64,000 nt of DNA, from positions 39,262,404 through 39,326,403 of the forward strand of contig NC_090253.1 in NCBI RefSeq assembly GCF_037325665.1, given 5' to 3'. Of the stretch, positions 1 through 12,639 are shown piece after piece (position 1 is the first letter of the stretch; every line of letters starts with the position of its first letter). The translations under genes and the position numbers were made by a program. Source of the stretch: Littorina saxatilis. Its lineage: Eukaryota > Mollusca > Gastropoda > Littorinimorpha > Littorinidae. Under the pieces are notes generated by a model. It worked only from the letters and a program-made list of their open reading frames with translations. It made no database searches and was not told the origin of the DNA.

Positions 1-1200
1 TATTATTTTGTGATTAACACATCAAGGTTTGCAATATTTTTTATGTAGTTTGGCACAAATACCATGAAGTCACTTTAGCGGAATTCAAGAATTAAAAAAA
101 CAAAAATTATATTTTTGTTATCTTGTAAAACCTTTTCAATAACTTATCTTTCTTGTTTGTTTTTTAAAAATTGTTTTTCAATTAATGGTGTTCTTAAGCA
201 CAAACTGATGGCATGTGTATGGGTTTAATATTTTTAATAGGTCTCAATATGCTGGCTGTTAACAAATACAACATTACAAGTCTACATTAATTCCCAAAGC
301 AACTAAAATCTTCCAATTCCAGAGCTGGTTGGTTTTTATTTTTCCTTTTTGAAGAGAGAGTGAGTATTTTGCCTTTTGCAAAGGTTATTTGGCTGCCTTT
401 TTATGTATATAATGTACACACTCTTTACTTTTTCTTTTGATTGACTGAAGTACTTACTTTCTGTAGTCTGACTTGTTTGCTCTAACTGATGTTCCAAAGT
501 GCAGTCTTGTTAAAAATTGGACTTTCAGTTATGAAATCTCAGAAAGATTAACATCTATATCATTTTTATTGTACATAATAAAGCACACAATATGATGCTT
601 CAGCTCAGTTGCCGCAAGATTTTTGAGGATTGTTACCTCATTGGAAAACAGTATCTATTTTCTGGACTCTGATCTGTATTTCTCCTGTCAGTTATTGTTT
701 TAGGACCTGTCATTATGCATTTCAGAGACTGTTGTGTGTGTGTGTTTGACGTTCCATTTGTGTCCTCCAATCTTCGTGCGTTGATGACTGGATGTAATTT
801 GATGTGAAATAAAGACACTTGATCTGAAGAAAAAAAAAGATGACTTGCCTTCTCTGATATCCGATTTGATGCACTGCGTGTGTGTGTGTGTGTGTTGTCC
901 AGCAGTAAATGAGAAGTTGAATGAGTGATTCTGCTAAGGGGCACAACTATTTGTTATAGGGTGCAAGCGATATACAGGACACACAGGCACCAGCCACAGT
1001 AACAAAAGCTGAGCTTTCATGCAACCCCCCCCCCCCCCCCCCCTGTGTTCTTAGACGAAGAATATTACCGCAACGAGCTTTGTATAATTGTGGCTAATAT
1101 CACTGCATTATACCATTTTGCAAATTGCCCAGCAAAAGTGCTCCTTATTAAACAATTCACCCAAGTAAGATCCCAGAAATAGAATTGCAGTACAGGCAAA
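1..1200. other. Gene-free AT-rich flank with two AATAAA signals
   Basis: No reading frame here resembles a protein. AATAAA hexamers lie at 577-582 and 808-813 on the + strand, the second followed closely by an A-run, so this could be the 3' UTR of a + strand gene left of the window. That is inference only. A poly-C run lies near 1024-1043 and short GT repeats near 735 and 878. Confidence 0.3.
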
Positions 1201-1233
1201 TGTCAGGTTGGTTCCATAGTACACTGAAAAATA

Positions 1234-1486
1234 CAGTGGAACACCCCTTTATGAGGTTATGAACTGAAAATCCAAGATAGTTAAGAATAAAAAAACAAGA
1301 AAGGTAGGTTGTTGGAACGTTTGTTATTGACAAAACAATACATTCACAAATATTTCGACCCAACGGTCTTTACAGTGCACAGACAAACAATGAGTAACGA
1401 GAACTTAGCTTGATCGAATGTGTCAGCCGCTTGTTGGGAAAGTCCCAAGCGAATCAAAATTTTAAAGTCTTAAAAGGGGTTCCACT
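1234..1486. mobile_element. CAGTGGAAC-type MITE (Tc1/mariner/pogo-like), interrupted
   Basis: The ends are CAGTGGAACACCCC and GGGGTTCCACT, in inverted orientation and flanked by TA. The inner TTTAAAGTCTTAAAAGG stretch is shared with copies at 23775, 28735, 41166 and 58075. Inside sits a second short repeat (GGAACGTTTGTTATTGACAA and a 'tttcgaccca..ggtct' box), also seen at about 13000-13100 and 55830-55920. Assignment to Tc1/mariner rests only on the TA flank and the CAGT end. Confidence 0.55.
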
Positions 1487-1489
1487 ATA

Positions 1490-2530
1490 TGTTGCAGTTC
1501 ACTACAGAACAACCATATATGATCTCAAACATGTCAATGCTAGACAGCCAAATGCTAGAATGTGTGCTTCTCGTCTCAGTGTGTATGTGTGTGTGTGTAT
1601 GCGTTTGCATTTTGCTAACACACGGTTGTAAACTGAGTCAAACAGGCCTCATAATTATATTTACACTCATGAACTCAGTGACCACTCTGATCAAATTTAA
1701 GATGATGAAAGTCGCTCGTTCATTTTAAATTATATTCTCTCAGGTGCCAGACTGTTTCTGCATAGTAAATATCCACATCTATAGTGTCGTTTAGTTTACA
1801 TGTAGTTTAGTTTGTGAGGACCATAGACCTATAAGGTCCCTGCCAGGACTGACAATGCAGTAGGCCGTTAAGCCCATATAAACATCCCATCAATATTGTT
1901 CAACATTTTATTTTATTGGGTCTGCATTAAATTTATTCAGGATCTATATTTTATATTCAATTCATTCGTCAAAATCGAATTTCATTTTTAAATGTTGGAT
2001 ATATCTTCACCCAACCGATTCTTGAAGGAGTTAACACTGATTTTGTGCTTTTTTAACAGATGTGCCGACGTTCTCTCCATTAAAAGTCTGATGATTTTGT
2101 GTGTGCAATAGGCTTGAATCTACACACAAAAATCCGATCACGTTCATTACAAGAAATTCAATGTAATTTTGAAGCATTGTGAAGAAACAAAGAGAGCTTC
2201 AGGTGGAAATTTGCTCATGAATAGCTTATGTGCTCTTCTGTTATGGTGGCATGAGGTAAAAAGACAGAACAAAGTAGGCCTGGCTAAAGTTCTGTTTTAT
2301 TCGCGACAGTGGTCAAATTAAATTTACTCATCCAACTATCACAAGATGTTTAATCATTATTTGCTTAAAGCTGCTTCCATCTTTGCGTAAAATTTGCAGA
2401 AAAGAAAATATACAAATCAGCATGAAAGTAGAGCCTAGCTCATGAATCGCACGCGTCGCCATCTTCCTCTTTTGTGCTCACAGCAAACGATTGACGACGT
2501 ACCGAATATTTGCTCTTGAAATTTACTGTC
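1490..2530. other. Intergenic sequence upstream of SRSF
   Basis: I see no gene. The last ~100 bases before 2531 are the likely promoter and 5' UTR of the SRSF gene, but no TATA box or other definite element is visible. Confidence 0.3.
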
Positions 2531-5500
2531 ATGGCACGAAGAGATAGCAGAGTTTACGTTGGCAACCTGCCTCCCGACATCAGAACAAGAGATATTGAAG
2601 ATCTTTTTTACAGATTTGGAAAGATCGTCTTCGTCGACTTGAAAAATCGGAAAGGGCCACCCTTCGCCTTTGTTGAGTTCGAGGATCCCAGGTGAGTTGC
2701 CGAATTTTACACAATTTTGGAAAAGGACGCAGCTCTTGGACAATTTGAAATGATGTTATTGATTCGTAGTAATTCGAAAATGGCCGTGAGTAGTGTACAA
2801 CAAATGAAGATTGGGCTTCAAACAATACTCAATAGATGCCCTCAAGCTGTACTCAACGAATGGATTGGCAGACCAAACCTCCAGGTCACTGCCACTGCCT
2901 GCCAGCTCTGGCTAGTCTAGTCATTGCTCCACGCTTCACTTAAAGGCAGATTTGTTTAATTTGTACAAATAGTATCTTGCAAGTTATAGTTAGCAGTGTA
3001 TAGCATGAACCAAGGATATTTTATTTTAATTCAAAAAATTATTGGATAATAATATTATTCTTCTTCTGCGTTCGTGGGCTGAAACTCCCACGTACACTCG
3101 TGTTTTTTGCACGAGTGGAATTTTACGTGTATGACTGTTTTTTACCCCGCCATTTAGGCAGCCATACGCCGTTTTCGGAGGAAGCATGCTGGGTATTTTC
3201 GTGTTTCTATAACCCACCGAACTCTGACATGGAATACAGGATCTTTTTCGTGCGCACTTGGTCTTGTGCTTGCGTGTACACACGGGGGTGTTCGGACACC
3301 GAGGAGAGTCTGCACACAAAGTTGACTGAAAAATAAATCTCTCGCCGAACGTGGGGACGAAGTCACGCTGACAGCGGCCAACTGGATACAAATCCAGCGC
3401 GCTACCGACTGAGCTACATCCCCGCCCCGGATAATAATATTCAAGGCTTTAGAATATCATTTCCAAAAGCAGAATTAAAAAATATGGAACGGTGAATTTA
3501 CTATGAATTTTTAAAGTGACGGACTATCACTCATACTATCAGTACCCCATTTTGACGTTTATGCAAAAACGCTTCCCCGTCCCAATACAGACAAGATTTG
3601 ATCACAATGCAGTTGAAAATTACACAACAATATTGGGTTACATATACTTTTTCCAAAAAAACCCACCCTGAACAAAGAGTAAAAAAAAAAAGATGTTTCT
3701 TTGTTTGTGTTTCACAATTTTGCTGCGTTTTTCCCTCTAAATGATGACAGACTCCTTTTACATAAATTACAACACTAATTTTATGTTTGAAAAGCTAGAT
3801 TATGAATTGTAATGATAATGAATGATTGCATTCAGCATAATCGGCTTTACTGAAGCATTAGAAATATATTAGTTAGTTAATTGGTGTTTAACGTTGTTTT
3901 TAACCGCGAAGGTCATATCGCGACGGAGGGTAACGTGTCCCAAACATTATTTTTTGGGTTCTATTTATTTTTGTGGGTTTAAAGCAGAACAAAAAAACTC
4001 TTTATGGTAGACAGGAATAAAATTCGTAACTAACAGTAACACAACAGACGTCTTTCCAAGATATCAAAATGGCGGTAAACACCGGCTGAGTTGCCCGCCC
4101 TTGGATCGCAAATTTCCGTAGGGGGAGGTCTTTTCAAGCTGTTTTTCAATATGTTCTGCAAAATGTTTTGGCTGGATTTATATCTTATCTTACAGTTACA
4201 GAAACTATTATTCACTTTTTATTTACGTTTTTCACTATCAAATTACTTTCGTTTTGGCTCGGAAATATGGTGCTACCCCGGCGGAAGCTCTTAACTATAC
4301 ATATTTATGTTCCTACATCACATCCGAGCAATCAGAAAAGAGAAAATCCAGCCGGAACGAGGGTACTCAAAGCAGGCTATTTGAGTACAACATGGGAGAT
4401 AATATGGAAGAGGTTGGTTCATGCTACAGTGTACTGGTACTGGCAGATGCTGGCAGAAATAAGCGGTCTCATGATATGAGGAGATATATTGGAACTAAAG
4501 GCGTAATCTTGATTTGGATGTTCGGCTAATACGTATGCCTGACGGGTGGTGTGCGCATCGCCGTTTAAAGTTCGTGGGTTTTAACAAGGAATGAACTTAT
4601 GAAGTGCTGTTGTTTTTGTTGCAGAGATGCGGAAGATGCAGTGAGGCAGCGAGATGGATACAATTATGATGGTTACACGCTCAGGGTTGAGTTTCCTCGA
4701 GGCAGTGGCATGGGAAGAGGGAGAGGCAGAGGAGGGGGAGGAGGTGGTGGTGGTGGTGGTCGGGGAGGACCTCCGTCAAGGCGGTCTGAAAACAGAGTTC
4801 TGGTGTCTGGTAAGTTGTTCTAAATGTGCAGCTTACTTCATGTCATGTGTACGTTAGCGTTTAAGTTGCTGGAATTGTTGAGCCTTTTTTATGGGGGAAC
4901 TATTAGTATTACTCTGGTTGTTAATTATTGTACCAAGTTTTGTGTTGCCTGTCCGTTCGATTACAATTTACAGCAAAGCACAACCCAGTCAAGCTCAATC
5001 AGTCAATGTGACAGTGAATTACAAGTAAAGAATGGTGTAATCTGAACCACACAGTCCAGACATGGGCCATATGGTAAGCAGAGTATTTCATCCACACTTT
5101 TGCTGTGTGCAGGTCTTCCACCGACGGGTAGCTGGCAGGACCTGAAGGACCACATGAGAGAAGCTGGTGACGTGTGTTACGCAGATGTCTTCAAAGACGG
5201 CACAGGGGTTGTCGAGTTCCTCCGCTATGACGACATGAAATATGCAGTCAGAAAACTTGATGACACAAAGTTCCGGTCACATGAGGTAAGTCATGAAGTT
5301 TTGGGGTTGCTTTGCTACAAAATATTGTGGTTGGTTGAAGGCTTACCCAGCACAGCTTGTGATATTGGTCTTACTATGCTGTTGCAGGAATAAGACTGAC
5401 ACAAGGAGGGGATGTTGAAGTGTTCTGGAGAAGGTAGAACTAGTTAGTCCAACTGTTAATGTTACTGTTGTGCATTCATATGGAGAATTGGTGCTCTTAA

Positions 5501-5872
5501 TTTCCGTATGTGTCACTTTTTTGCTTTCAGTCATTGCTGCAGTTGAATATTTTGCACCTCCAGCTGTGACACTCCTTTATCTTTTAAGGTAGAATTGTGC
5601 ATGTGCATTTTCTCACCTGTGCTGCAGTACACAAGTATCTGTTGATTCACAGTAATGGTGTGGTTGACAGAATTGTTTGCGTTCACTTGTTCAGCTGTGA
5701 CTGCTTTGTTTACCAGGGTGATGTTTCCTACATTCGGGTGAAGGAGGATTCCAGGGGACGCTCCAAGTCTCGCAGCCGCAGCCCATCGCAGAAACGCTCC
5801 AGAGGAAGTCCCAGATACTCCCCCATGCGCTCCCGTTCGCGCTCTTACTCTCGCTCACGTTCACCCTATTAG
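2531..5872 (+). CDS. SRSF1: SR splicing factor, SRSF1/SRSF9 type
   Basis: Coding exons are 2531-2691, 4625-4809, 5113-5285 and 5717-5872; all introns are GT-AG and phases agree, giving 224 aa. RRM1 starts at once (RNP2 RVYVGNL at residues 7-13; RNP1 around GPPFAFVEF, 42-50). It is followed by a Gly/Arg hinge with a G10 run (~80-105) and pseudo-RRM2, which carries the family signature SWQDLKDHM at 122-130. A short RS tail ([19 protein letters not shown]...) ends at SRSRSPY. SR proteins of this kind bind exonic enhancers in the nucleus and recruit the spliceosome. Length lies between human SRSF9 (221) and SRSF1 (248). Hinge, RRM2 and tail read more like SRSF1, while genomic position argues for the ancestor of both, so the symbol is a choice. 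AATAAA at 6388-6393 is a plausible poly(A) signal. The gene faces GATC. Confidence 0.95.
3057..3428 (-). mobile_element. tRNA-derived SINE (family C), full copy in SRSF intron 1
   Basis: Read on the minus strand it begins with a tRNA-like head (GGGGATGTAGCTCAGTCGG, A-box-like) and ends in a GAAGAAGAA-type tail. It is bounded by a perfect 13-bp target-site duplication, GGATAATAATATT, at 3044-3056 and 3429-3441. Relatives are at 27110, 33838, 35604, 44319 and 59530. The duplication indicates LINE-assisted retroposition. Confidence 0.85.
3868..3930. repeat. Fragment of dispersed 'ggtgtttaacg' repeat
   Basis: The string TTGGTGTTTAACGTTGTTTT followed by 'ccgcgaaggtcatatcgcgacgg' recurs, often inverted, at about 16440-16470 and 18500-18545. 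It is a short fragment of a dispersed repeat of unknown class. Confidence 0.4.
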
Positions 5873-6596
5873 TGATCGGACTTTATTCTCATTCGGTGTC
5901 ATGGCCATTTTATTATTGCCAAGATTTTTAATCATTGCTTAGTTTGGGGTTCCTGGGTTTTTATAGACTGGAGCCTGTTGAATAATGTGCATTCCTCTTT
6001 CAAGTTTGTTTTTTCTTCTCATTTTTGCACTATTCTAAAGCGTTTTGTAACTTCATTTGATTAAGCTGGCCTTTTGTTTCTTGTTATGTGGATTTTAAGA
6101 GGCAGCTGAACATTTCACCGTATGAGTTGTTTATTTTTCCTGCTATAATAACCCCCAACTCACTGGTGATGTGGCATTTTTCAGATGCAAGTAGGAACAT
6201 GACGAAGGATATTACAATATGAGATTGGAGGAGAGGAGGACGTCTTGGGTTTGTTTTGCTCCCATCATAACAGAACTTGCGTCAGTCTCAGATCCTTCAG
6301 GACGTTGGAATAACATGGACGGCTCATAAGGATATGTGCCTGGTAATTCAAAATCAAAATTCACTCAGTCAGAACTAATGTGAAAGCAATAAAATCAGTG
6401 TCTTGAGTTTATAAAAGATTGGCTTAACTTTCGCTGAAATAGGGTTCTGTTATTCAGTGAATGACAAATTTACAGCTGTGATTTGAAAAGGGACACTGAT
6501 ATCAATTAAACTGGGCTAGTGTGCTTTGCTGTTGGCAGATCAATTATAAAGATATTGAATAAAACAAAACAATTTCTGTTGAACGTGAACATTTTT

Positions 6597-7334
6597 GACT
6601 CACATGCGAAGCAAAAGTGAGTCTATGTACTCACCCGAGTCGTCCGTCCGTCCGTCCGGAAAACTTTAACGTTGGATATTTCTTGGACACTATTCAGTCT
6701 ATCAGTACCAAATTTGGCAAGATGGTGTATGATGACAAGGCCCCAAAAAACATACATAGCATCTTGACCTTGCTTCAAGGTCAAGGTCGCAGGGGCCATA
6801 AATGTTGCCTAAAAAACAGCTATTTTTCACATTTTTCCCATTTTCTCTGAAGTTTTTGAGATTCAATACCTCACCTATATATGATATATAGGGCAAAGTA
6901 AGCCCCATCTTTTGATACCAGTTTGGTTTACCTTGCTTCAAGGTCAAGGTCACAGGAGCTCTTCAAAGTTGGATTGTATACATATTTTGAAGTGACCTTG
7001 ACCCTGAACTATGGAAGATAACTGTTTCAAACTTAAAAATTATGTGGGGCACATGTTATGCTTTCATCATGAGACACATTTGGTCACATATGATCAAGGT
7101 CAAGGTCACTTTGACCCTTATGAAATGTGACCAAAATAAGGTAGTGAACCACTAAAAGTGACCATATCTCATGGTAGAAAGAGCCAATAAGCACCATTGT
7201 ACTTCCTATGTCTTGAATTAACAGCTTTGTGTTGCATGACCTTGGATGACCTTGACCTTGGGTCAAGGTCACAAGTATTTTGGTAGGAAAAATGTGTAAA
7301 GCATGTGAGTCGTATGGGCTTTGCCCTTCTTGTT
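6597..7334. mobile_element. Non-autonomous repeat with GTCC run and 'caaggtca' repeats
   Basis: It begins GACTCACATGCGAAGCAAAA and ends with GCATGTGAGTCGTATGGGC before a 'ttcttgtt' end, so the edges are short inverted repeats. Inside are a GTCC tetranucleotide run and many copies of TCAAGGTCAAGGTCA in both orientations. A diverged copy lies at 50303-50872. No coding capacity is seen. Confidence 0.55.
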
Positions 7335-7339
7335 TTATT

Positions 7340-8330
7340 TTCTCATTGAAATCTCACTTTGGCGTTGCTCTTGTTTTTACCTCTCAAGAAAATGTTGAAA
7401 TTTCTTGGATCAGTTGGCAGAATGTAGCAGGGTAATCTGATTTGCTTGAGGGTGGAATTTGTCATCCGTGGTTTCAACAGTTGTGAAAGCTTAGTTTTGT
7501 ATGCAAATATGATGAACGGTTTAATCTTAAGCTTCAACTTTTTAAATGTCATTTTAGTTTTGCCTGAATGTCATTAAGGCAAGAAGCCAAACAGACTTTT
7601 TTTTGCAATTGTTGCATTCTGTTTGCATGTAACTTTCTTTTTTCAAAGTCTTTTTTTCTGATACAAGTTGTTTGGTTGAGAAAAAGTTGCAGTGTGTTGC
7701 ATTTAAAAGGGAACAGTTTTTCAATGACATTGGTAGTAAATGGTCAGTGTTATTCCTTCATTTTTTCATAGTTTCCTTTTTTAATGCAACTTGGAAGAAA
7801 ATACAAGTTCAGTGTGTTCAGCTGAGCACTGTCAGTATTATCATTTTTCCAGGAAGAAAAAATCATTTGATGTAACTTTTGCATTGAAATCAAGGACTTG
7901 TATGTGTTGAATAAAAATGTTTTTATTAACCCTGTCTAACCTCTGTTTCCATTTTTCCTTGATTCAGTTGCTACACGCATATGGGATTTGGGATGGATGG
8001 AAGGAAAAGCAAAGGAATCATTAGGATCTCTGGACTTGCATTTCAATATGGGATGGATGGATGAATAAGGAATGGGAACGCGTAGGACCTTTCTCCCCTT
8101 CTTCTGGATAATGGCCCCTAACTGGAGTAGGCTCTTGCCAGGATTTTAATCAATCAATGCATGGCTAAGCACGGCATCTGCAAATACAGGAGATGTTCTC
8201 TCAAAGGATTCCAGAACAAAAGGGAAAGTTACTTCAGAAATACGGGAGTAGAGTGTTAACAGGATCTTTTTGGAAGCGTCCCTCAGGATCAGAGGTTCTG
8301 GGAAACTCGAAGGATTCCTCAGAAGGATTT
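7340..8330. other. Intergenic, no gene seen
   Basis: AT-rich sequence with no recognisable reading frame. Around 7978-8070 a short 'gggatggatgga' motif is repeated. Confidence 0.3.
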
Positions 8331-8332
8331 CT

Positions 8333-8550
8333 GGCGATCTGTTCAGAAATTATGGATCGCTCGTACAGGAAAGAGAAAGTCTGGGAAATGGAAGTTCCCA
8401 GGAGTCTAGGAAGGATTCAGGGAAAGGAACGTCTCGAAATTGGCGATCTGTTCAGAAATTATGGATTGCTCGGTCAGGAAAGAGAAAGTCTGGGAAATGG
8501 AAGTTCCCAGAAGTCTAGGAAGGATTCAGGGCAAGGAACGTCTCAAAATT
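8333..8550. repeat. Two-copy tandem duplication, period 109 bp
   Basis: The unit starting GGCGATCTGTTCAGAAATTA occurs at 8333 and again at 8442, with few differences over its whole length. The duplication keeps overlapping reading frames open, which explains the spurious ORFs here. Confidence 0.8.
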
Positions 8551-8559
8551 GGGAGAGGA

Positions 8560-10030
8560 TCCATTGCACAATATGAGGAAATGTTGCACTTCATGGCTGG
8601 ATTAACTGGAGGATGGAGCTGTAACCACTATAGGAGAACTTGCGGATGTGCATCTAGTTCATAAAACTTTAGAAACACCCAGCGCTAAATGAAAAGGAGA
8701 GGATGACATGTCTGGTTTCACTTGACCACAATTGGATACAGTCACAAATATCTTTAGGCAAGCTTCATGTCTTGGAATAGTTACTCGTTGAAAATTCTGT
8801 CGGTCTCGCGGGAATATTTGCACAGGAGGATATTCATCGACTCTATCCGACTTGATTTTCATGTTAAGCAGGAGCCGAGGATGCTTTCTGTCAAAATTGT
8901 CCACAGTGATGGAAGTTAATCATCTAGGCTTAAATGGAACTCAAAATATTAAATATTGCTTGTGGGCTCAAGTCCGACGTCTGCGATTGGTGCATTGTGC
9001 AATCATATTATTTGCGTGAGCATTGCTGAGAAAATGCAGCAAGAGGATCACTTGAACAGTATAATGGATTGCACAGTGTTTTAGTGGGACTATTAGGGGA
9101 AGTGAGGAGAGGTAAGTTATTTTATGCCAGGATAGTACTGTTTCAAGGAAAATACATATATAGACATGAAAAGTCTTAACTTTAATTTTCAAAACTGAGG
9201 AAAGCAACACTTTTTGTGCTGATGTTGATAAAAATAACAGAATTGACGTGATCTAATGACTTTTCGTAAAGTAAATGTTCAGTTACTTCACTCGGCAACC
9301 AACATACACGGTTGAATCCCTTTTTTTCCTCGTTATTAATTTTAGCTTTCGTGAGTATTTTTGTGAGACTTCTGGTTACACGTGCTCAAAGCTTCAGGTG
9401 AGTATTTTCAGGTTTTTCCTTTTTGTGCAATGGATCTTATTCGCCTTTCTTTCTGGATTCTGGATCTTCGGAATTTCTGAAATGCACTGGAATTGGATTC
9501 ACTATCTTTGGATTTCCCTTGGAATCACACTGGATTTTCACTTCTTGTCTGGCTTACTCATTACTGCCCTCGAGGATTTCTGAGAACTAATGATAAAACA
9601 TCAAACACTCCTGGATTTCATGGGATTATTCTCACAAGAGGAAGGGATGAATTAAACTGCGATTACATTGCTAGAATTTCTTTGGATGAGAGGAAAAAGA
9701 CTTGCATCAAAGGAAATTCTGGTAAGTTTTTTTTAACTCATTACATGTGGTTTTGTTGCAGCACTGTGGTTTTAAGACTTGTGTACCCTTTTTTTTTGGA
9801 AATGAGAGCAAATAAAGAGTGAAGATGGATGAGTATGAAACATTTGTCTGTGTTTGTGTGAGAGTTGGATGCAGACTTGAACTGAATGTGCGTGAAAGGG
9901 AAGAATGAACAGGGTGAAGTGAGTTGTGGTTGAATACATCGGTTGGATAATGAAGCCATGTGGCTTCCGTTTAAATTGCACTTGTGCTTTCCTTGCAATT
10001 CAAACATCGAAATAGTGACACTTTACGGGA
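8560..10030. other. Intergenic, no gene seen
   Basis: No ORF shows protein-like conservation or splice context. A 110-codon open frame near 9493-9822 has no recognisable domain and is treated as chance. Confidence 0.3.
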
Positions 10031-10034
10031 TCAG

Positions 10035-10267
10035 CTCGTTACTTCCCCGGCTCGTTACTCCCCCGTACACAGAAAATGACTGGATAACCCTGTGATAGTA
10101 AGTTGGCATGAAATATTGTTCCCCCCCCCCCCCCCCCCCTGTCCAGCTGTTTTGTTTGTTTCTTTGTTTATCCAGACAATGTCTCTGGAAAAACAATATT
10201 TCATGCTAACAGGGTTATCCAGTCATTTTCTGTGTACGGGGGAGTAGCGATACAGGGGAGTAACGAG
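10035..10267. repeat. Long imperfect inverted repeat around a poly-C loop
   Basis: The left arm (10035-10120) and right arm (10192-10267) are near-perfect complements, including GTACACAGAAAATGACTGG. The loop contains an ~18-base C run. Extra copies of the arm-end motif 'agtaacgagctggg' follow near 10276 and 10460-10486. It may be a foldback element or a hairpin-forming MITE. Confidence 0.75.
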
Positions 10268-10678
10268 CTGGGCATCTCGTTACTCCCCCGTATCTCTTCT
10301 GCTTTAGATATATACTTTTTTTCCAAAGATGTACTGTACACGAATGTACAGGCAGATCTGACAGTTGTAAGTTCTTTAAACATGCTCTCTCTCTCTTGAA
10401 AATTCAATTAAGTAATAACTACATTACTTAAGTGTAATTAAAAGGCACTGGGGACCCGGAGTAACGAGCTGGGGGAGTAACGAGATGCTCCCACACTTTA
10501 CAACTTGTTCAAGACAACATTTTCTAGTCACATGAAACGACAAACTGGCTTAACCATTCAACATTTTATACATTCATTCACCGACACAAGCAAAAGCAGC
10601 AGATTATTTACTTAAAAAAACTCCCACAGTTCAAGGAGATCTGCATCTAAATTTCTAAAGGACTAATGTACAAAGAAA

Positions 10679-11524
10679 ACAAGTCGCGTAAGGCGAAAAT
10701 ACAATATTTAGTCAAGTAGCTGTCGAACTCACAGAATGAAACTGAACGCAATGCCATTTTTCAGCAAGACCGTATACTCGTAGCATCGTCAGTCCACCGC
10801 TCATGGCAAAGGCAGTGAAATTGACAAGAAGAGCAGGGTAGTAGTTGCGCTAAGAAGGATAGCACGCTTTTCTGTACCTCTCTTTGTTTTAACTTTCTGA
10901 GCGTGTTTTTAATCCAAACATATCATATCTATTTGTTTTTGGAATCAGGAACCGACAAGGAATAAGATGAAAGTGTTTTTAAATTGATTTGGACAATTTA
11001 ATTTTGATAATAATTTTTATATATTTAATTTTCAGAGCTTGTTTTTAATCCGAATATAACATATTTATATGTTTTTGGAATCAGCAAATGATGGAGAATA
11101 AGATAAACGTAAATTTGGATCGTTTTATAAATTTTTATTTTTTTTTACAATTTTCAGATTTTTAATGACCAAAGTCATTAATTAATTTTTAAGCCACCAA
11201 GCTGAAATGCAATACCGAAGTCCGGGCTTCGTCGAAGATTACTTGACCAAAATTTCAACCAATTTGGTTGAAAAATGAGGGCGTGACAGTGCCGCCTCAA
11301 CTTTCACGAAAAGCCGGATATGACGTCATCAAAGACATTTATCAAAAAAATGAAAAAAACGTTCGGGGATATCATACCCAGGAACTCTCATGTCAAATTT
11401 CATAAAGATCGGTCCAGTAGTTTGGTCTGAATCGCTCTACACGCACGCACACACATACACCACGACCCTCGTTTCGATTCCCCCTCGATGTTAAAATATT
11501 TAGTCAAAACTTGACTAAATATAA
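10679..11524. mobile_element. ~850-bp dispersed element, copy 1
   Basis: It starts ACAAGTCGCGTAAGGCGAAA with ATATTTAGTCAAGT close behind and ends in ACTTGACTAAATATAA, so the subterminal ends are inverted repeats. Near the right end are a 'gatcggtccagtag' box, a short CA-rich stretch and 'cgaccctcgtttcgattc'. There is no coding capacity. The second copy at 11753-12623 is highly similar along its whole length. I recall this family as common in gastropod genomes. Confidence 0.8.
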
Positions 11525-11752
11525 TGAAAGGCATTTTGCACACATAAAACCTTAGTGCAACAACAATAGCATGATGACAAACTCGCATTCACACTCAAAG
11601 CCACCTGCAAGATAGCTGCTGTAAAATGGTGAAGTCTTTAACGCAGCAAGTGTATTTCGGTGCAGAATGCAAAGCTGGAGTTGCATGCTGGCCAGTTACA
11701 TCTATGTTAAGTGGAACCCCTGTGTAATGAATTCCACAAATCTGATAAAAAA

Positions 11753-12623
11753 ACAAGTCGCGTAAGGCGAAAATACAATATTTAGTCAAGTAGCTGTCGA
11801 ACTCACAGAATTAAACTGAACGCAACGCAACGCAGCAAGACCGTATACTCGTAGCATCGTCACTCCACCGCCCGTGGCAAAGGCAGTGCACGTGGAATTG
11901 ACAAGAAGAGCGGGGTATTCGTTGCGCTAAGAAGGATAGCACGCTTTTCTGTACCTCTCTTCGTTTTAACTTTCTGAGCGTGTTTTTAATCCAAACATAT
12001 CATATCTATATATTTTTGGAATCAGGAACCGACAAGGAATAAGATGAAAGTGTTTTTGAATTGATTTCGAAAAAAAAAATTTGATAATAATTTTTATATA
12101 TTTAATTTTCAGAGCTTGTTTTTAATCCGAATATAACATATTTATATGTTTTTGGAATCAGCAAATGATGGAGAATAAGATAAACGTAAATTTGGATCGT
12201 TTTATAAATTTTTATTTTTTTTTACAATTTTCAGATTTTTAATGACCAAAGTCATTAATTAATTTTTAAGCCACCAAGCTGAAATGCAATACCGAACCCC
12301 GGGCTTCGTCGAAGATTACTTGACCAAAATTTCAACCAATTTGGTTGAAAAATGAGGGCGTGACAGTGCCGCCTCAACTTTCACGAAAAGCCGGATATGA
12401 CGTCATCAAAGACATTTATCAAAAAAATGAAAAAAACGTTCGGGGATTTCTTACCCAGGAACTCTCATGTCAAATTTCATAAAGATCGGTCCAGTAGTTT
12501 AGTCTGAATCGCTCTACACACACACACACACACACACAGACAGACAGACGCACATACACCACGACCCTCGTTTCGATTCCCCCTCGATGTTAAAATATTT
12601 AGTCAAAACTTGACTAAATATAA
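11753..12623. mobile_element. ~850-bp dispersed element, copy 2
   Basis: It is in the same orientation as copy 1 and co-linear with it, apart from small indels and a longer (CA)n/(GACA)n stretch near 12519-12550. Only 228 bp separate the two copies. Confidence 0.8.
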
Positions 12624-12639
12624 AAAGATTGCGAGTCTC

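Noticed and set aside
4168-4529. Open frames of 90-100 codons in SRSF intron 1
   Set aside because: They lie between confirmed exons in the same orientation, with no similarity to any family, and the spliced SRSF reading frame does not use them.
6597-7334. CRISPR-like array, because of the repeated 'tcaaggtca' motifs
   Set aside because: Spacing is irregular, the motifs occur in both orientations within a dispersed eukaryotic repeat, and no cas-like gene exists.
8193-8664. Overlapping 70-130 codon frames
   Set aside because: The frames stay open because of a 109-bp tandem duplication. No domain, splice context or codon signal supports a gene.
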